Shown here: positions 1-9,267 of the stretch, piece by piece
Layout: the number at the start of each line of letters is the position of its first letter
Numbering within the stretch: position 1 is the first letter of the stretch
Assembly (NCBI GenBank): GCA_001801085.1
Contig: MGWR01000035.1
Span: 1-49,460 of the forward strand
Reading direction: 5' to 3'
Length of the DNA stretch: 49,460 nt
From: Gallionellales bacterium GWA2_60_142
GTDB lineage: Bacteria > Pseudomonadota > Gammaproteobacteria > Burkholderiales > Gallionellaceae
The notes under the pieces: model-generated
What the model saw: the letters and a program-made list of their open reading frames with translations, nothing else
Told to the model about the DNA's origin: nothing
The model's database searches: none
Position numbers and translations under genes: made by a program

Positions 1-50
1 GCGGCGGCAAGTATCAGGGGCAGGTCGGCGTGACCCTGCCCAAGACCTGA
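1..50 (+). CDS. 3' end of an unidentified gene (partial)
   Basis: The window opens inside a rightward reading frame whose last codons (from base 3) read GGKYQGQVGVTLPKT and stop with TGA at 48-50. The stop overlaps the ATG of the next gene (TGATG), so the two are probably translationally coupled. Too little is visible to name a family. Confidence 0.5.
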   Translation, partial: GGKYQGQVGVTLPKT

Positions 51-271
51 TGCCGCGCAAGCACGACATAGTCTGGCGCTCGCCCACGGGCGACGTGATC
101 GCCTGCATCGAGAAGAACAAGGTGATGCAGGAGAATCTCGCCGAGATCCGCCAGGTCTGCCGGGACGCGCTGGAAGACGCCGTGCTGATGGGCTGCGACG
201 AGCAGCAGTTCCGCGCGGTGCTGGTCGAACTGGTCGCATCGCTGGAAAGCTCCTTCCCGCCACAGGACTAG
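50..271 (+). CDS. small conserved-looking hypothetical protein (73 aa)
   Basis: This is a 73-residue soluble, acidic and probably helical protein, with no signal peptide or membrane segment. Its ATG overlaps the stop of the upstream gene by one base, the usual sign of a coupled operon partner. The C-terminal two thirds (from EKNKVMQEN on) is rich in Glu, Leu, Val and Ala and looks like a helical bundle. Two cysteines (in ACIE and MGCDE) are not arranged as a metal site. I do not recognise the family. The coding call rests on the coupling, the GC-rich third positions and the lack of any better competing frame. Confidence 0.55.
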   Translation: MPRKHDIVWRSPTGDVIACIEKNKVMQENLAEIRQVCRDALEDAVLMGCDEQQFRAVLVELVASLESSFPPQD

Positions 272-361
272 TCTTCTCCGGCTGCCCCAACATCGGGCCA
301 CGCTACCTTTGAAATCTGCGACAATCCGCGCCAAATCGTTATCCCCACTGGGAGTTAAACA

Positions 362-475
362 ATGAAATTCAGGTTTAGTTACGACATCACATCGGCCTGC
401 GGCCGATATGAGTCCCCACTGAAACTCAACCCTTTCTCAAGTTTCGCCAGCGCCCGTTGCGCTGCTTTCCATTGA
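362..475 (+). CDS. possible leader peptide upstream of the decarboxylase (37 aa)
   Basis: A short frame starts at ATG 362, with GGGAG about seven bases upstream, and stops at 473-475, only 19 bases before the decarboxylase start. Its first five residues, MKFRF, are the same as the first five of the decarboxylase, although the codons differ. This could be a translated leader that couples or attenuates expression, a degenerate duplication of the gene start, or coincidence. No protein family applies. Confidence 0.25.
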   Translation: MKFRFSYDITSACGRYESPLKLNPFSSFASARCAAFH

Positions 476-494
476 TCGCCATAAGGAGCGCTAC

Positions 495-2741
495 ATGAAG
501 TTTCGTTTTCCTATCGTCATCATCGACGAAGACTTCCGTTCCGAGAACGCCAGCGGTCTCGGCATCCGCGCCCTTGCGGCGGCGATAGAGAAGGAGGGCA
601 TGGAAGTGCTCGGCGTCACCAGTTACGGCGACCTGAGTTCGTTTGCGCAGCAGCAGAGCCGCGCGTCGGCGTTTCTGTTGTCCATCGACGATGAGGAGTT
701 CGGTGCGGGCAGCAAGGAAGAGACCGAGGTTGCGTTGAAATCGTTGCGCGCTTTCGTCGAGGAGATACGCTTCAAGAACGCCGACATCCCGATTTATCTG
801 TACGGCGAGACGCGCACTTCGCGCCACATTCCGAACGACATCCTGCGCGAGCTGCACGGTTTCATTCACATGCACGAGGACACGCCGGAGTTTGTTGCGC
901 GTCACATCATCCGCGAGGCGAAGGCTTATCTCGATTCGCTCGCGCCGCCGTTCTTCCGTGCGTTGCTGAATTACGCGCAGGACGGTTCGTATTCCTGGCA
1001 CTGCCCCGGACACTCCGGCGGCGTCGCGTTCCTGAAGTCGCCGGTGGGGCAGATGTTCCACCAGTTTTTCGGCGAGAACATGCTGCGCGCCGACGTGTGC
1101 AACGCGGTGGACGAACTCGGCCAGTTGCTGGATCACACCGGCCCTGTCGCGGCTTCCGAGCGCAACGCGGCGCGCATCTTCAATGCTGATCATCTGTTCT
1201 TCGTCACCAACGGTACGTCCACATCCAATAAGATCGTGTGGCATTCGACGGTGGCACCGGACGACATCGTCGTGGTGGATCGCAACTGCCACAAATCCAT
1301 CTTGCATTCGATCATGATGACCGGCGCGGTGCCGGTGTTCCTGACGCCGACGCGCAACCACTACGGCATCATCGGCCCGATCCCGAAATCGGAATTCGAG
1401 CCGGCGAGCATCCAGCGCAAGATCGACGCGAACCCGTTCATCAAGGACAAGACCAAGAAGCCGCGCATCCTGACCATCACTCAGAGCACTTACGACGGCG
1501 TGGTGTACAACGTCGAGATGCTGAAGGATATGCTGGACGGACGCATCGACACGCTGCACTTCGACGAAGCCTGGCTGCCGCATGCGGCGTTCCACGACTT
1601 CTACAAGGACATGCACGCCATCGGTCGCGACAGGCCGCGCGCGCAGGAGTCGATGATTTTCGCGACGCAGTCCACCCACAAGTTGCTGGCGGGCCTGTCG
1701 CAGGCGTCGCAGATTCTGGTGCGCGAGTCGCAGACGCGCAAATTGAACAGCCATACTTTCAACGAAGCCTATCTGATGCACACCTCGACCAGCCCGCAGT
1801 ATTCTATTATCGCCTCGTGCGATGTGGCGGCGGCGATGATGGAGCCGCCGGGCGGCACCGCGCTGGTGGAAGAGAGCATCGCCGAGGCGATGGATTTTCG
1901 CCGCGCGATGAAGAAGGTGGACGAGGAGTTCGGCAACGACTGGTGGTTCAAGGTGTGGGGGCCGGAGGTGATCGCCGACGAAGGTGTCGGCTCGCGCGAG
2001 GACTGGGTGCTGAAAGCCGCCGACAAATGGCACGGCTTCGGTAAGCTCGCGGACGGCTTCAACATGCTCGACCCGATCAAGGCGACCATCATCACGCCAG
2101 GACTGGACGTGGACGGCGACTTCGCCGATAGCGGCATCCCCGCGTCCATGGTGACCAAGTATCTGTCCGAGCACGGCGTCATCGTCGAGAAATGCGGGCT
2201 GTACTCGTTCTTCATCATGTTCACTATCGGCATCACCAAGGGCCGCTGGAACACGCTGCTGACCGCGCTGCAACAGTTCAAGGACGACTACGACAAGAAC
2301 GCGCCGCTCTGGCGCATCCTGCCGGAATTCGCCGCGAAGTACCCGAAATACGAGCGCACCGGCCTGCGCGATCTGTGCCAGCAGATCCACGACGCCTACA
2401 ACAAACACAACGTCGCGCGCATGACCACCGAGATGTATCTGTCGGACATGCAGCCGGCGATGAAACCGTCCGATGCGTTCGCGAAGATGGCGCACGACGA
2501 GATCGACCGCGTCGAAATTGACCAGCTTGAAGGCCGCATCACCGCCGTGCTGCTGACGCCTTATCCGCCGGGTATCCCGCTGCTGATTCCGGGCGAGATA
2601 TTCAACAAGACCATCGTCGATTATCTCAAGTTCGCCCGCGACTTCAGCCAGCACTTGCCCGGCTTCGAGACCGACATTCACGGCCTGGTCGCCGAGGAAG
2701 TGGACGGCGTGAAGCGCTACTTCGTGGATTGCGTCAGATAA
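495..2741 (+). CDS. PLP-dependent Orn/Lys/Arg decarboxylase (AdiA/CadA-type)
   Basis: This 748-residue enzyme belongs to the large fold-type I bacterial decarboxylases, which remove CO2 from arginine, lysine or ornithine to give a polyamine or diamine while consuming a proton. Residues about 1-140 form the CheY-like wing domain typical of the Gram-negative inducible enzymes. The PLP core follows, with the cofactor lysine at about residue 396 in the motif STHKLLAGLSQAS and the aspartate motif in HFDEAW. The C-terminal domain completes the length, which is close to AdiA (about 755). Substrate cannot be decided by eye; length and the GTSTSNKIVWH motif lean towards arginine. Usual roles are acid resistance or polyamine supply. 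It stands alone and is followed by a strong terminator, so it is probably monocistronic. Confidence 0.9.
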   Translation: MKFRFPIVIIDEDFRSENASGLGIRALAAAIEKEGMEVLGVTSYGDLSSFAQQQSRASAFLLSIDDEEFGAGSKEETEVALKSLRAFVEEIRFKNADIPIYLYGETRTSRHIPNDILRELHGFIHMHEDTPEFVARHIIREAKAYLDSLAPPFFRALLNYAQDGSYSWHCPGHSGGVAFLKSPVGQMFHQFFGENMLRADVCNAVDELGQLLDHTGPVAASERNAARIFNADHLFFVTNGTSTSNKIVWHSTVAPDDIVVVDRNCHKSILHSIMMTGAVPVFLTPTRNHYGIIGPIPKSEFEPASIQRKIDANPFIKDKTKKPRILTITQSTYDGVVYNVEMLKDMLDGRIDTLHFDEAWLPHAAFHDFYKDMHAIGRDRPRAQESMIFATQSTHKLLAGLSQASQILVRESQTRKLNSHTFNEAYLMHTSTSPQYSIIASCDVAAAMMEPPGGTALVEESIAEAMDFRRAMKKVDEEFGNDWWFKVWGPEVIADEGVGSREDWVLKAADKWHGFGKLADGFNMLDPIKATIITPGLDVDGDFADSGIPASMVTKYLSEHGVIVEKCGLYSFFIMFTIGITKGRWNTLLTALQQFKDDYDKNAPLWRILPEFAAKYPKYERTGLRDLCQQIHDAYNKHNVARMTTEMYLSDMQPAMKPSDAFAKMAHDEIDRVEIDQLEGRITAVLLTPYPPGIPLLIPGEIFNKTIVDYLKFARDFSQHLPGFETDIHGLVAEEVDGVKRYFVDCVR

Positions 2742-2762
2742 GTTCCGGCAGGTCGTATCGAT

Positions 2763-2793
2763 AAAAAAGGCAGCGCATCGCGCTGCCTTTTTT
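2763..2793 (+). terminator. rho-independent terminator of the decarboxylase gene
   Basis: A 7-bp GC-rich stem (GGCAGCG/CGCTGCC) with a 5-base loop is preceded by six A and followed by six T, 22 bases after the stop codon. The A and T tracts would let it work in both directions. Confidence 0.93.
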
Positions 2794-2845
2794 ATTTGCG
2801 CGCGTTCGGGCCGCTTCCGGTCTGACCGGAGAAGTATCCATGGTA

Positions 2846-2879
2846 GGTATTGACCTACCTTGCAAGGTAGGTCAATACC
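2846..2879. repeat. perfect 34-bp palindrome
   Basis: The sequence from 2846 to 2879 is identical to its own reverse complement: two 17-base arms with no spacer, centred on TTGCAA. Each arm contains GGTAGGT or its complement ACCTACC. There is no following T-tract, so a simple terminator is unlikely. It lies 242 bp upstream of the response regulator start. It could be an operator for a dimeric or tetrameric regulator, or a cruciform/hairpin repeat. Confidence 0.85.
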
Positions 2880-3121
2880 CCAATTGCAACGGCGCCATGC
2901 AGGCATAGAATCCGTGGCGCGTATCGACACATCGGGAAGCCTGAATGTGGATATAACTGCCGGATGTGCGGTGCATGATCGCCCGGTCAATTGGATGCCT
3001 ATCGTTTTTGCAGGACATCGGTCCGGTTCTTTCTCGCCGTTCCGAGCCAAAACGATCCGGCATTCCGTCGCTCCCGGTCGCGGAGATTCCGGGGCGATCA
3101 AAATAAATGAAAGGATGTGCC

Positions 3122-3625
3122 ATGTCAGCTCCTTCTAAATGCCCGACAGTGTTGGTGGTGGACGATGAGCCGTTCAATCTCAGTCTGATGGATGAGATAT
3201 TGAACAAGAGTTACAACGTGCTGAAAGCCGTCAATGGACCGGAGGCGCTCGAGCTTGCCTTTGCAGCTCCGCCCGATCTGATCCTGATCGACGTGATGAT
3301 GCCGGATATGGATGGCTTCGAGGTTTGCCGCCAGTTGAAGAGCAATGCCGCGACCATGCATGTGCCGGTGATTTTTATCACCGCGAAGAACGAGATCAAG
3401 GACGAGGAGCTCGGGTTCTCGGTGGGCGCGTCGGATTTCATCCATAAGCCGATCAGCGTGCCCATCGTCACTGCGCGGGTTCGGACTCACCTCAAGGTCA
3501 AGTTGATGCAGGATTACCTGAGAATCGAAAATACCAAACTGCTGAAGGATGTCGGCGAGAAATCGACCGAGTTGCAGCAGTTGAGGGATTTTATGTGGGG
3601 TGGGGAGCAATTCGTCAAGCGTTGA
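3122..3625 (+). CDS. single-domain response regulator
   Basis: This 167-residue protein is a CheY-like receiver that accepts a phosphoryl group from a histidine kinase, very likely the hybrid kinase encoded next. The acidic pair DD at 14-15, phospho-acceptor Asp57 ([13 protein letters not shown]), Thr87 and Lys109 (HKP) are all present. After residue 125 there is only a short helical tail ([20 protein letters not shown]), probably a coiled coil, and no DNA-binding or enzymatic output domain. The start at 3122 is chosen over the ATG at 3107 because AAGGA sits six bases upstream of it. The downstream kinase frame is open back into the end of this gene, so the two are probably co-transcribed. 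Confidence 0.88.
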   Translation: MSAPSKCPTVLVVDDEPFNLSLMDEILNKSYNVLKAVNGPEALELAFAAPPDLILIDVMMPDMDGFEVCRQLKSNAATMHVPVIFITAKNEIKDEELGFSVGASDFIHKPISVPIVTARVRTHLKVKLMQDYLRIENTKLLKDVGEKSTELQQLRDFMWGGEQFVKR

Positions 3626-3710
3626 CTCCGGAGGCGATCCGGGCCATTCCCCGCGTGAGGCGGATGGTCCGGCGTCGGGCAAGTCTTGGCAATCCATGAA
3701 AGGCTTCCGT

Positions 3711-6700
3711 ATGTCCAGCCAGTTTCGCCGAAGCTTCCTCAGGCTGTTTGTTCCCCTGGCGCTGCTGGTTGCCCTGGCGGCAGTTTATCTTTTCAATCAG
3801 GCGGTCGATGACCAGAAGGCCATTCTGAGAGCGGACGGTTCGCTCAACGTGGTGTCCGGAGGGCGTTCGATCGAGCGCTCGCTGGATGCCAGCGTCCAGG
3901 ATGTGCTGTACCTTGCATCCCTTCCGGAATTGACGGCGGCACGGAAGATCACCCGAGCCGGCATGCAGAACCTGCACCGGGCATTCATCCTGTTTTGTCT
4001 GACGCACCCGGCGTATTCCAGGCTGCGCCTGATAGATGAAAACGGCAAAGAGGTTCTGAGAATAACCAATCTCGACGGGAATGTTCGCGTCACGGAGCAG
4101 AGCCAACTGGAAAACAAGAGTGACCGCTTTTACTTTACCGGGAGCCTGACGCTGGATCCGGGGAAGGTATATGTATCCCCCATGCAACTGGAGTTCGAGA
4201 ACAAGAGTGTCGTCACTCCCCACCAACCCATCATCCGCATCGCCACGCCCGTGTTCGATGCCAAGGCGCACCGCCTCGGGGTGCTGGTTGTCACCGTTGC
4301 CGCCGATGAACTTCTGTCGCGCATAGAGTCCAGCAACGATGTCTCCATCAGCCAGCACATGCTGCTGAACAGCGACGGTTATTGGCTCAAGAGCGACAAT
4401 CCGGCCGAGGAATGGGGGTTCATGTTCGACAAGCCGCTGACGCTCGGCGCCAGCTTTCCTGACGCATGGAAAAAGATCGCGGTGGAGAAGTACGGCCAAT
4501 ACGAAGACGACAGCGGCTTGTGGAACTTCGATACGGTGTACCCCTTGAAGCCGCGCAAAAGCTCGCATGAAGATGACAACAGCGAGATACGCACCAGTGT
4601 CGATCCGGACAAATACTATTGGAAGGTGGTTTCGTTCGTTCCGAACGAACAGATATACGAATTGAGTTCCAAGGTGATGCGTTCCACCGCGCTCTACGCG
4701 GCAGGAATGCTGTCGCTGTTGCTGATCGGCTGCTGGTATTACACCAAGATGCATTATTCCAAGCTGAAGGCGCAACAGGATTTGAGTATCGCCGAGGCGG
4801 AATATGCCAAGCAGTTGGCCTTGCGCGACGCCGAGGCGCGGATGTACGCGATATTGCATACCATCGCGGACGGCATCATTACTTTCAGCGAAAGCGGCAT
4901 CATCGAAGAGTTCTCATCCAATGCCGAACGCATCTTCGGCTATTCCACGGACGAGATCATCGGGCAGCATGTCAGCATGTTGATGCCGAAATCGGCCCAT
5001 TGGTTGAACGACAATTATCTGTTGCCTGCAAGCAAAGAAGCCGGAGTCGCCGGCGGCGGCGAGCTGGAGATCGTGGGGCATCATAAGAGCGGCAGCACCT
5101 TTCCGCTGGAGTTGGCGGTTAGCGAGATGATGCTGGGCGGGCGGCGCTATTTCACCTGCATGGTGCGCGACATCACCCAGCGCAAGCGGATCCAGCAGGA
5201 GCTTATCGCGGCCAAGTCGGACGCGGAGATGGCCAGTCAGGCCAAGAGTTACTTTCTCGCCAATATGAGCCACGAGATCCGCACGCCGATGAATGCCATC
5301 ATCGGGTTCGCGAACTTGTGCCTGGAGACCCCGCTTACGCCCATACAACACGATTATCTGGAAAAGGTCTCCATTTCCGCGAACTCGCTGCTGGGCATCA
5401 TCAACGACATACTGGATTTTTCCAAGATCGAATCCGGCAAGCTGGATATGGAAATGGTGCCTTTCAGTCTGGTCGCCGTGCTGAGAGGCGTTGCCGCCAT
5501 CGTCAGCATCCGCGCGGAAGAGAAGCGCCTGGAGTTCCTGATCGATGCGGAATACGGGATACCCCAGATGCTGGTCGGCGATTCATTGCGCCTGAGCCAG
5601 GTTCTGAACAATCTGACCCATAACGCCGTCAAGTTCACCGAGACGGGAGAAATCGTCATCCAGATCGGGATAAAACACATGGTCCCGAGCCGGGGGGAGA
5701 CTTACGGCCGGGTCGTATTGCGCTTTGCGGTGCGCGACACCGGTATCGGCATGACGCCGGAACAAATCGAAAAGCTCTTCCAGTCTTTCAGTCAGGCCGA
5801 TGTTTCCACCACCAGGAAATATGGCGGTACCGGATTGGGGTTGGCCATATCCAAGCGTCTTGTGGAATTGATGGGCGGGCGGATATGGGTGGAAAGCACA
5901 TTGGGGAAAGGCAGTGTTTTTACATTCGAGCTACCCTTCACCTTTTTGCCCGAGGATACCGGCGAGGTGCCGGAACTGGCCGGCCTTCGGATGCTGGTGG
6001 TGGACGACAACGACAATGCGCGTCGCGTCATACTGGCCATGCTGGAATCGTTCGGTATCGAGGCCAGCTCTGCCTCCGACGGTCTCGAAGGGTTGGCGGC
6101 CATCGAATCCGCCGATGAACGCGGGCAGCCGTTTACTTGCGTGATGCTGGACTGGAGCATGGCCGGCATGAGCGGACTGGAACTGGCGAAGCGCATCAAA
6201 CAGAAATCGCCGTTGCACCAGCAACGGCCGAAGGTCATTTATCTTTCCGGACATAAACATACCGAGATGATCAATGTGTCGGGAGCGGCAAAGCTGCTGG
6301 ATGCGGTGATCAACAAGCCCGTCACGTCGTCCGGATTGCTGGATGCGATCATGACAAGTCTTTCAGGCCGGGCCATATTGCCGCAGCCCGCACAGGCGAG
6401 CGACGCGCATGCCGACCTGTCCGGTCTGCATGTGCTGCTGGTGGAAGACAACAGCTTCAACCAGCAGTTGGCCAATGCCCTGCTGGTGCGTGTCGGAATC
6501 GAAGTCGGCATCGCCGACAACGGGGTCGAGGCGCTGCAGGCATTGCAACGGGAAAGCTTCGATGCGGTGCTGATGGATATGCAGATGCCGCAAATGGACG
6601 GACTGGAAGCGACCAAGCGCATCAGGGACGATCCGGCACTGGCCGACCTGCCCGTCATCGCCATGACGGCCAATGCCATGGCGGGGGATCGCGAGATATG

Positions 6701-7187
6701 TCTTGCCGCCGGGATGAACGATTATATTTCCAAGCCGCTGCATACCGGGACGTTGTACGCCACGCTTGCCCGCTGGACGCATCGCGACGGGCTGCCGACG
6801 CAACCCATGCTCGAGGTCCGGCTCCGGGGCGATGAGTATGCAGTCCTCGATGCGGGCAGCGCGATGGCCAGAATGGGAGAGAAGGCGCTCTACTTGTCCA
6901 TGCTGGCCAAGTTCGCCCCCAGCCAGCAGCATGCGGTGCAGTCGATACGCGATGCGCTTGCCGCCGGCGACGTCGCTACCGCCGAACGTTTGGCGCATTC
7001 GCTGAAGGGCGTCGCGGCATCCGTCGGAGCCTCCTTGCTGACCGAGGTCGCCGAGCGACTGGAGCAGGCCATCGCGGCAGGGAATGCCGGGGAATATCAG
7101 CAGTTGATCGAAGATGCCGCAGGAAAAATGGACCAGGCTGTCGCCGCGATAGAAACCTATCTGGGAGAACATAGCCAAAATGATTGA
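3711..7187 (+). CDS. BarA-like hybrid sensor histidine kinase
   Basis: This protein of about 1158 residues is a multi-step phosphorelay kinase in the inner membrane. In order: N-terminal TM helix (about 10-30), a periplasmic sensory region of about 300 residues, a second TM helix ([18 protein letters not shown]), a PAS domain, a HisKA domain with His521 ([12 protein letters not shown]), an HATPase domain ([19 protein letters not shown]), a first receiver (Asp814), a second receiver (Asp956, [11 protein letters not shown]) and an Hpt domain with His1096 ([13 protein letters not shown]). The start at 3711 is chosen because AAAGG lies seven bases upstream and the TM helix follows at once; ATG 3696 and GTG 3600 are alternatives, the last overlapping the response regulator by 26 bases. 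The likely partner is that regulator. The signal is unknown. Confidence 0.93.
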   Translation: MSSQFRRSFLRLFVPLALLVALAAVYLFNQAVDDQKAILRADGSLNVVSGGRSIERSLDASVQDVLYLASLPELTAARKITRAGMQNLHRAFILFCLTHPAYSRLRLIDENGKEVLRITNLDGNVRVTEQSQLENKSDRFYFTGSLTLDPGKVYVSPMQLEFENKSVVTPHQPIIRIATPVFDAKAHRLGVLVVTVAADELLSRIESSNDVSISQHMLLNSDGYWLKSDNPAEEWGFMFDKPLTLGASFPDAWKKIAVEKYGQYEDDSGLWNFDTVYPLKPRKSSHEDDNSEIRTSVDPDKYYWKVVSFVPNEQIYELSSKVMRSTALYAAGMLSLLLIGCWYYTKMHYSKLKAQQDLSIAEAEYAKQLALRDAEARMYAILHTIADGIITFSESGIIEEFSSNAERIFGYSTDEIIGQHVSMLMPKSAHWLNDNYLLPASKEAGVAGGGELEIVGHHKSGSTFPLELAVSEMMLGGRRYFTCMVRDITQRKRIQQELIAAKSDAEMASQAKSYFLANMSHEIRTPMNAIIGFANLCLETPLTPIQHDYLEKVSISANSLLGIINDILDFSKIESGKLDMEMVPFSLVAVLRGVAAIVSIRAEEKRLEFLIDAEYGIPQMLVGDSLRLSQVLNNLTHNAVKFTETGEIVIQIGIKHMVPSRGETYGRVVLRFAVRDTGIGMTPEQIEKLFQSFSQADVSTTRKYGGTGLGLAISKRLVELMGGRIWVESTLGKGSVFTFELPFTFLPEDTGEVPELAGLRMLVVDDNDNARRVILAMLESFGIEASSASDGLEGLAAIESADERGQPFTCVMLDWSMAGMSGLELAKRIKQKSPLHQQRPKVIYLSGHKHTEMINVSGAAKLLDAVINKPVTSSGLLDAIMTSLSGRAILPQPAQASDAHADLSGLHVLLVEDNSFNQQLANALLVRVGIEVGIADNGVEALQALQRESFDAVLMDMQMPQMDGLEATKRIRDDPALADLPVIAMTANAMAGDREICLAAGMNDYISKPLHTGTLYATLARWTHRDGLPTQPMLEVRLRGDEYAVLDAGSAMARMGEKALYLSMLAKFAPSQQHAVQSIRDALAAGDVATAERLAHSLKGVAASVGASLLTEVAERLEQAIAAGNAGEYQQLIEDAAGKMDQAVAAIETYLGEHSQND

Positions 7188-7376
7188 ACATATCTTCTTC
7201 TGCCGGCGAGGCTCGCAAATATCAGGCGATAGCGATTGCGGACAGCTTCGGTCATGGACTAGACTGGCGCGACACCGCAACAGATCGTCCCGACTACTTG
7301 TCTATCCTTCTGCCGGTGCAACACCGGGGAATACTGGAGGCTTGTCGTGCGGGGTGGTCTCGCCGAAGGGGGTGAC

Positions 7377-7589
7377 ATGAAGCATTATGTTTTTTTTCTG
7401 GTTCTGTTGCTGTCAGCCTGTTCGAGCGATTTCTGGACGGTAAAAAGCAAAGCGCCGCATCAGCCGAAACCTCAATCGCAACCGGTAGCGAGACAACACC
7501 CCGCGCCCGTCGAGGTGCAACCACCGGCGCACCCCGAGCCGGTCATTCCTCCGCCCCAAAAGCGGGAACATAACATCGAAGAAGATTGA
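7377..7589 (+). CDS. small proline-rich lipoprotein
   Basis: This is a 70-residue predicted lipoprotein. The N-terminus MKHYVFFLVLLLSACSSD is a short type II signal peptide with lipobox LSAC, so the mature protein would start at Cys15 and be anchored in a membrane. The rest is low-complexity, rich in Pro, Gln and His, with no folded domain. A GGGGGTGAC purine stretch precedes the ATG. It lies 189 bp after the hybrid kinase in the same direction. A 63-codon frame with a TTG start (7184-7375) ends one base before this ATG and could be a coupled upstream gene, but it has no recognisable content. Function unknown; it may be an accessory to the sensor. Confidence 0.6.
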   Translation: MKHYVFFLVLLLSACSSDFWTVKSKAPHQPKPQSQPVARQHPAPVEVQPPAHPEPVIPPPQKREHNIEED

Positions 7590-7620
7590 TTCGCCCCAAT
7601 ACGCAGCAGGGCGAACTCAT

Positions 7621-7664
7621 GTAGGTCGGGCTTCGCCCGACATGGTGGGCGGAGCCCACCCTAC
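7621..7664. repeat. GTAGG-bounded palindromic repeat, copy 1
   Basis: Two adjacent small hairpins (GTCGGGCTTCGCCCGAC, then GGTGGGCGGAGCCCACC) sit between outer GTAGG and CCTAC. The unit lies between two convergent genes. Related units with the same GTAGGGTGGGC edge occur at 9172, 27722 and 40216. Confidence 0.8.
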
Positions 7665-7731
7665 CAATGCAGCTTTGCCCGCAGGCATAAGTTCCAAACA
7701 GAATGCAACACTACACTTGCGGGCGGCGGCG

Positions 7732-9078
7732 TTATTGCCGTGGCAGCCATACCGTGAAGCGGCTACCTTTGCCCGGTTCGCTTTCCACATCGATTCGCCC
7801 CCCATGCTTGTTCACGACGATGTCCCATGAGACCGACAGGCCCAGGCCGGTGCCCTGGCCTACAGGCTTGGTGGTGAAGAACGGCTCGAACAGATGTTTG
7901 CGCACCTCGTCCGGCATGCCGCAGCCGTTGTCGGCGATGGCTATCCATACGCCCTTGTCGTCGAGACCGCTTTGCAGCGTGATGACGCCGTGGCTGTCGA
8001 TGGCCTGTGCGGCGTTGAGCAACAGATTCATGAAGACTTGGTTGATTTGGCCGGGGATGCAGCGCACCTGCGGCAGGGGGACGAGTTCGCGCACCAACTC
8101 CGCTTTTTGCTTGAGCTCGTTCCAGACCACGTTAAGCGTGCTTTCCAGTCCGGCCAGCAGATCCGAAATCTGCATCTCGGTGGGTTCGGCATGCGCGAAG
8201 TCGCTGAGCGTCTGCACGATGCGGGTGACGCGATCCAGCCCTGCCCGGGATTCGTCGAGCAATGCGGGCAAGTCTTCGCGAATGAAGTCCAGATCGGTCT
8301 TGCTTCCGGCAAGATGATGCTCAAGCTTGGCATGTCCCGCCGCACTGGCTGCGCAGGCGTCGACGACGGCGAGCAATTGAGCGGCATAGCGGCGCAGTGT
8401 GGCGAGGTTGGAATTGACGAAACCGACCGGATTGTTGATCTCGTGGGCAACCCCGGCGGCCAGCTGGCCGATGGCGGCCATCTTGCCGGCCTGCAGCAGC
8501 TCCCGGGTGCGTTCCTCCACCTTCTGTTCGAGCAGCGTGTTGGAGTCGGCCAACGCCTTGTTCTGCAACGAAAGCACGTGATAGAGCTGCTGCATCGCAG
8601 CCAGCAGCACGGCGCTGCTCTGGTCGGACGGCATCTGCTCCCGCTGGAAAGCCTGTTCCGCCGCCGCGCCGTTGCGTATCAGCGCGATCTGCCGCGCCAT
8701 CGACTGGTCTTCTTCGAGAATGTGGAACGTCAGCCATGAGGATAGGAAGCCGTGCAGCACCTCGGCCGGGCTGACGAGGTCGGCGCGACTCTTCCACATG
8801 CCGGTGAGCTGTTCGACGAATTGGCGGTGATGCTGGCGATGCTGTTCGACATGGGCCGCGGAGACCCCGGTCTCGGCCATCAGGCGCTCCTCGTCGGCGA
8901 AATGAAAGGCCGCATAGTCGGCGAGTTCGGTGAATATCTTGCCGATGGCCTCCTCGCTCGCGTTGCCGGCTATCAGCGCATTGCCGATAAGATTAATGAT
9001 TTCGACCAACCGCTGATGTTGCTCGTCTACCGAGGCGATGCCGGTTTCGAAACGTGAATTCCAGACAAAAGCTTTCAT
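7732..9078 (-). CDS. hemerythrin-histidine kinase fusion
   Basis: This 448-residue soluble kinase senses through an N-terminal bacteriohemerythrin domain (residues 1-135). All seven expected di-iron ligands are visible: His21, His59, Glu63, His76, His80, His119 and Asp124. A coiled-coil linker (LLEQKVEERTRELLQAGKM) leads to the phospho-acceptor His212 (GVAHEINNP) and an HATPase domain (NLLLNAAQA, DNGCGMP, GTGLGLSVSWDI). There is no membrane segment, so it works in the cytoplasm. Hemerythrin binds O2 reversibly, so the natural inference is an oxygen (or NO/redox) sensor. No receiver gene is adjacent on this strand; the response regulator and hybrid kinase lie nearby on the other strand. AAAGG lies nine bases before the ATG. 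Confidence 0.93.
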   Translation of the reverse strand: MKAFVWNSRFETGIASVDEQHQRLVEIINLIGNALIAGNASEEAIGKIFTELADYAAFHFADEERLMAETGVSAAHVEQHRQHHRQFVEQLTGMWKSRADLVSPAEVLHGFLSSWLTFHILEEDQSMARQIALIRNGAAAEQAFQREQMPSDQSSAVLLAAMQQLYHVLSLQNKALADSNTLLEQKVEERTRELLQAGKMAAIGQLAAGVAHEINNPVGFVNSNLATLRRYAAQLLAVVDACAASAAGHAKLEHHLAGSKTDLDFIREDLPALLDESRAGLDRVTRIVQTLSDFAHAEPTEMQISDLLAGLESTLNVVWNELKQKAELVRELVPLPQVRCIPGQINQVFMNLLLNAAQAIDSHGVITLQSGLDDKGVWIAIADNGCGMPDEVRKHLFEPFFTTKPVGQGTGLGLSVSWDIVVNKHGGRIDVESEPGKGSRFTVWLPRQ

Positions 9079-9171
9079 CGATGAGAACCTTTCAGTTTGC
9101 CGGACTTGGCCATGAGCATGTTCAGTATGCCTGTTAATGGCGCTGGAGCGAAGATGCGGTAGGCAGTATCC

Positions 9172-9240
9172 GTAGGGTGGGCTATGCCCACCATGCCTGT
9201 CCTGAGCCTGTCGAAGTGGTCGGGCATAGCCCGACCTGCA
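9172..9240. repeat. GTAGGGTGGGC repeat, copy 2, composite
   Basis: It starts GTAGGGTGGGC, forms the hairpin GTGGGCTATGCCCAC, then carries a CTGTCCTGAGCCTGTCGAAG segment (a common proteobacterial repeat core) and the hairpin GTCGGGCATAGCCCGAC. It fills most of the gap between two leftward genes. Confidence 0.75.
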
Positions 9241-9267
9241 TTTGGTTCCGGCTTGTTTGGTTCAGGT

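Larger units (their letters stand above)
2742..3121. other. 380-bp intergenic region between decarboxylase and response regulator
   Basis: Apart from the terminator and the 34-bp palindrome listed separately, I see no convincing gene here. The promoter of the downstream response regulator must lie here or further upstream, but no near-consensus sigma-70 box stands out. Confidence 0.5.

Noticed and set aside
426..3101. Very long open frame antisense to the decarboxylase gene
   Set aside because: It is the mirror of a GC-rich real gene; its composition is Arg/His/Val-rich and low in complexity, it has no domain, and the forward strand encodes a complete conserved enzyme.
7184..7375. 63-codon frame with TTG start before the lipoprotein
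   Set aside because: No recognisable family and no Shine-Dalgarno; the overlap with the lipoprotein start may be chance. It is mentioned in the lipoprotein entry but not called as a gene.
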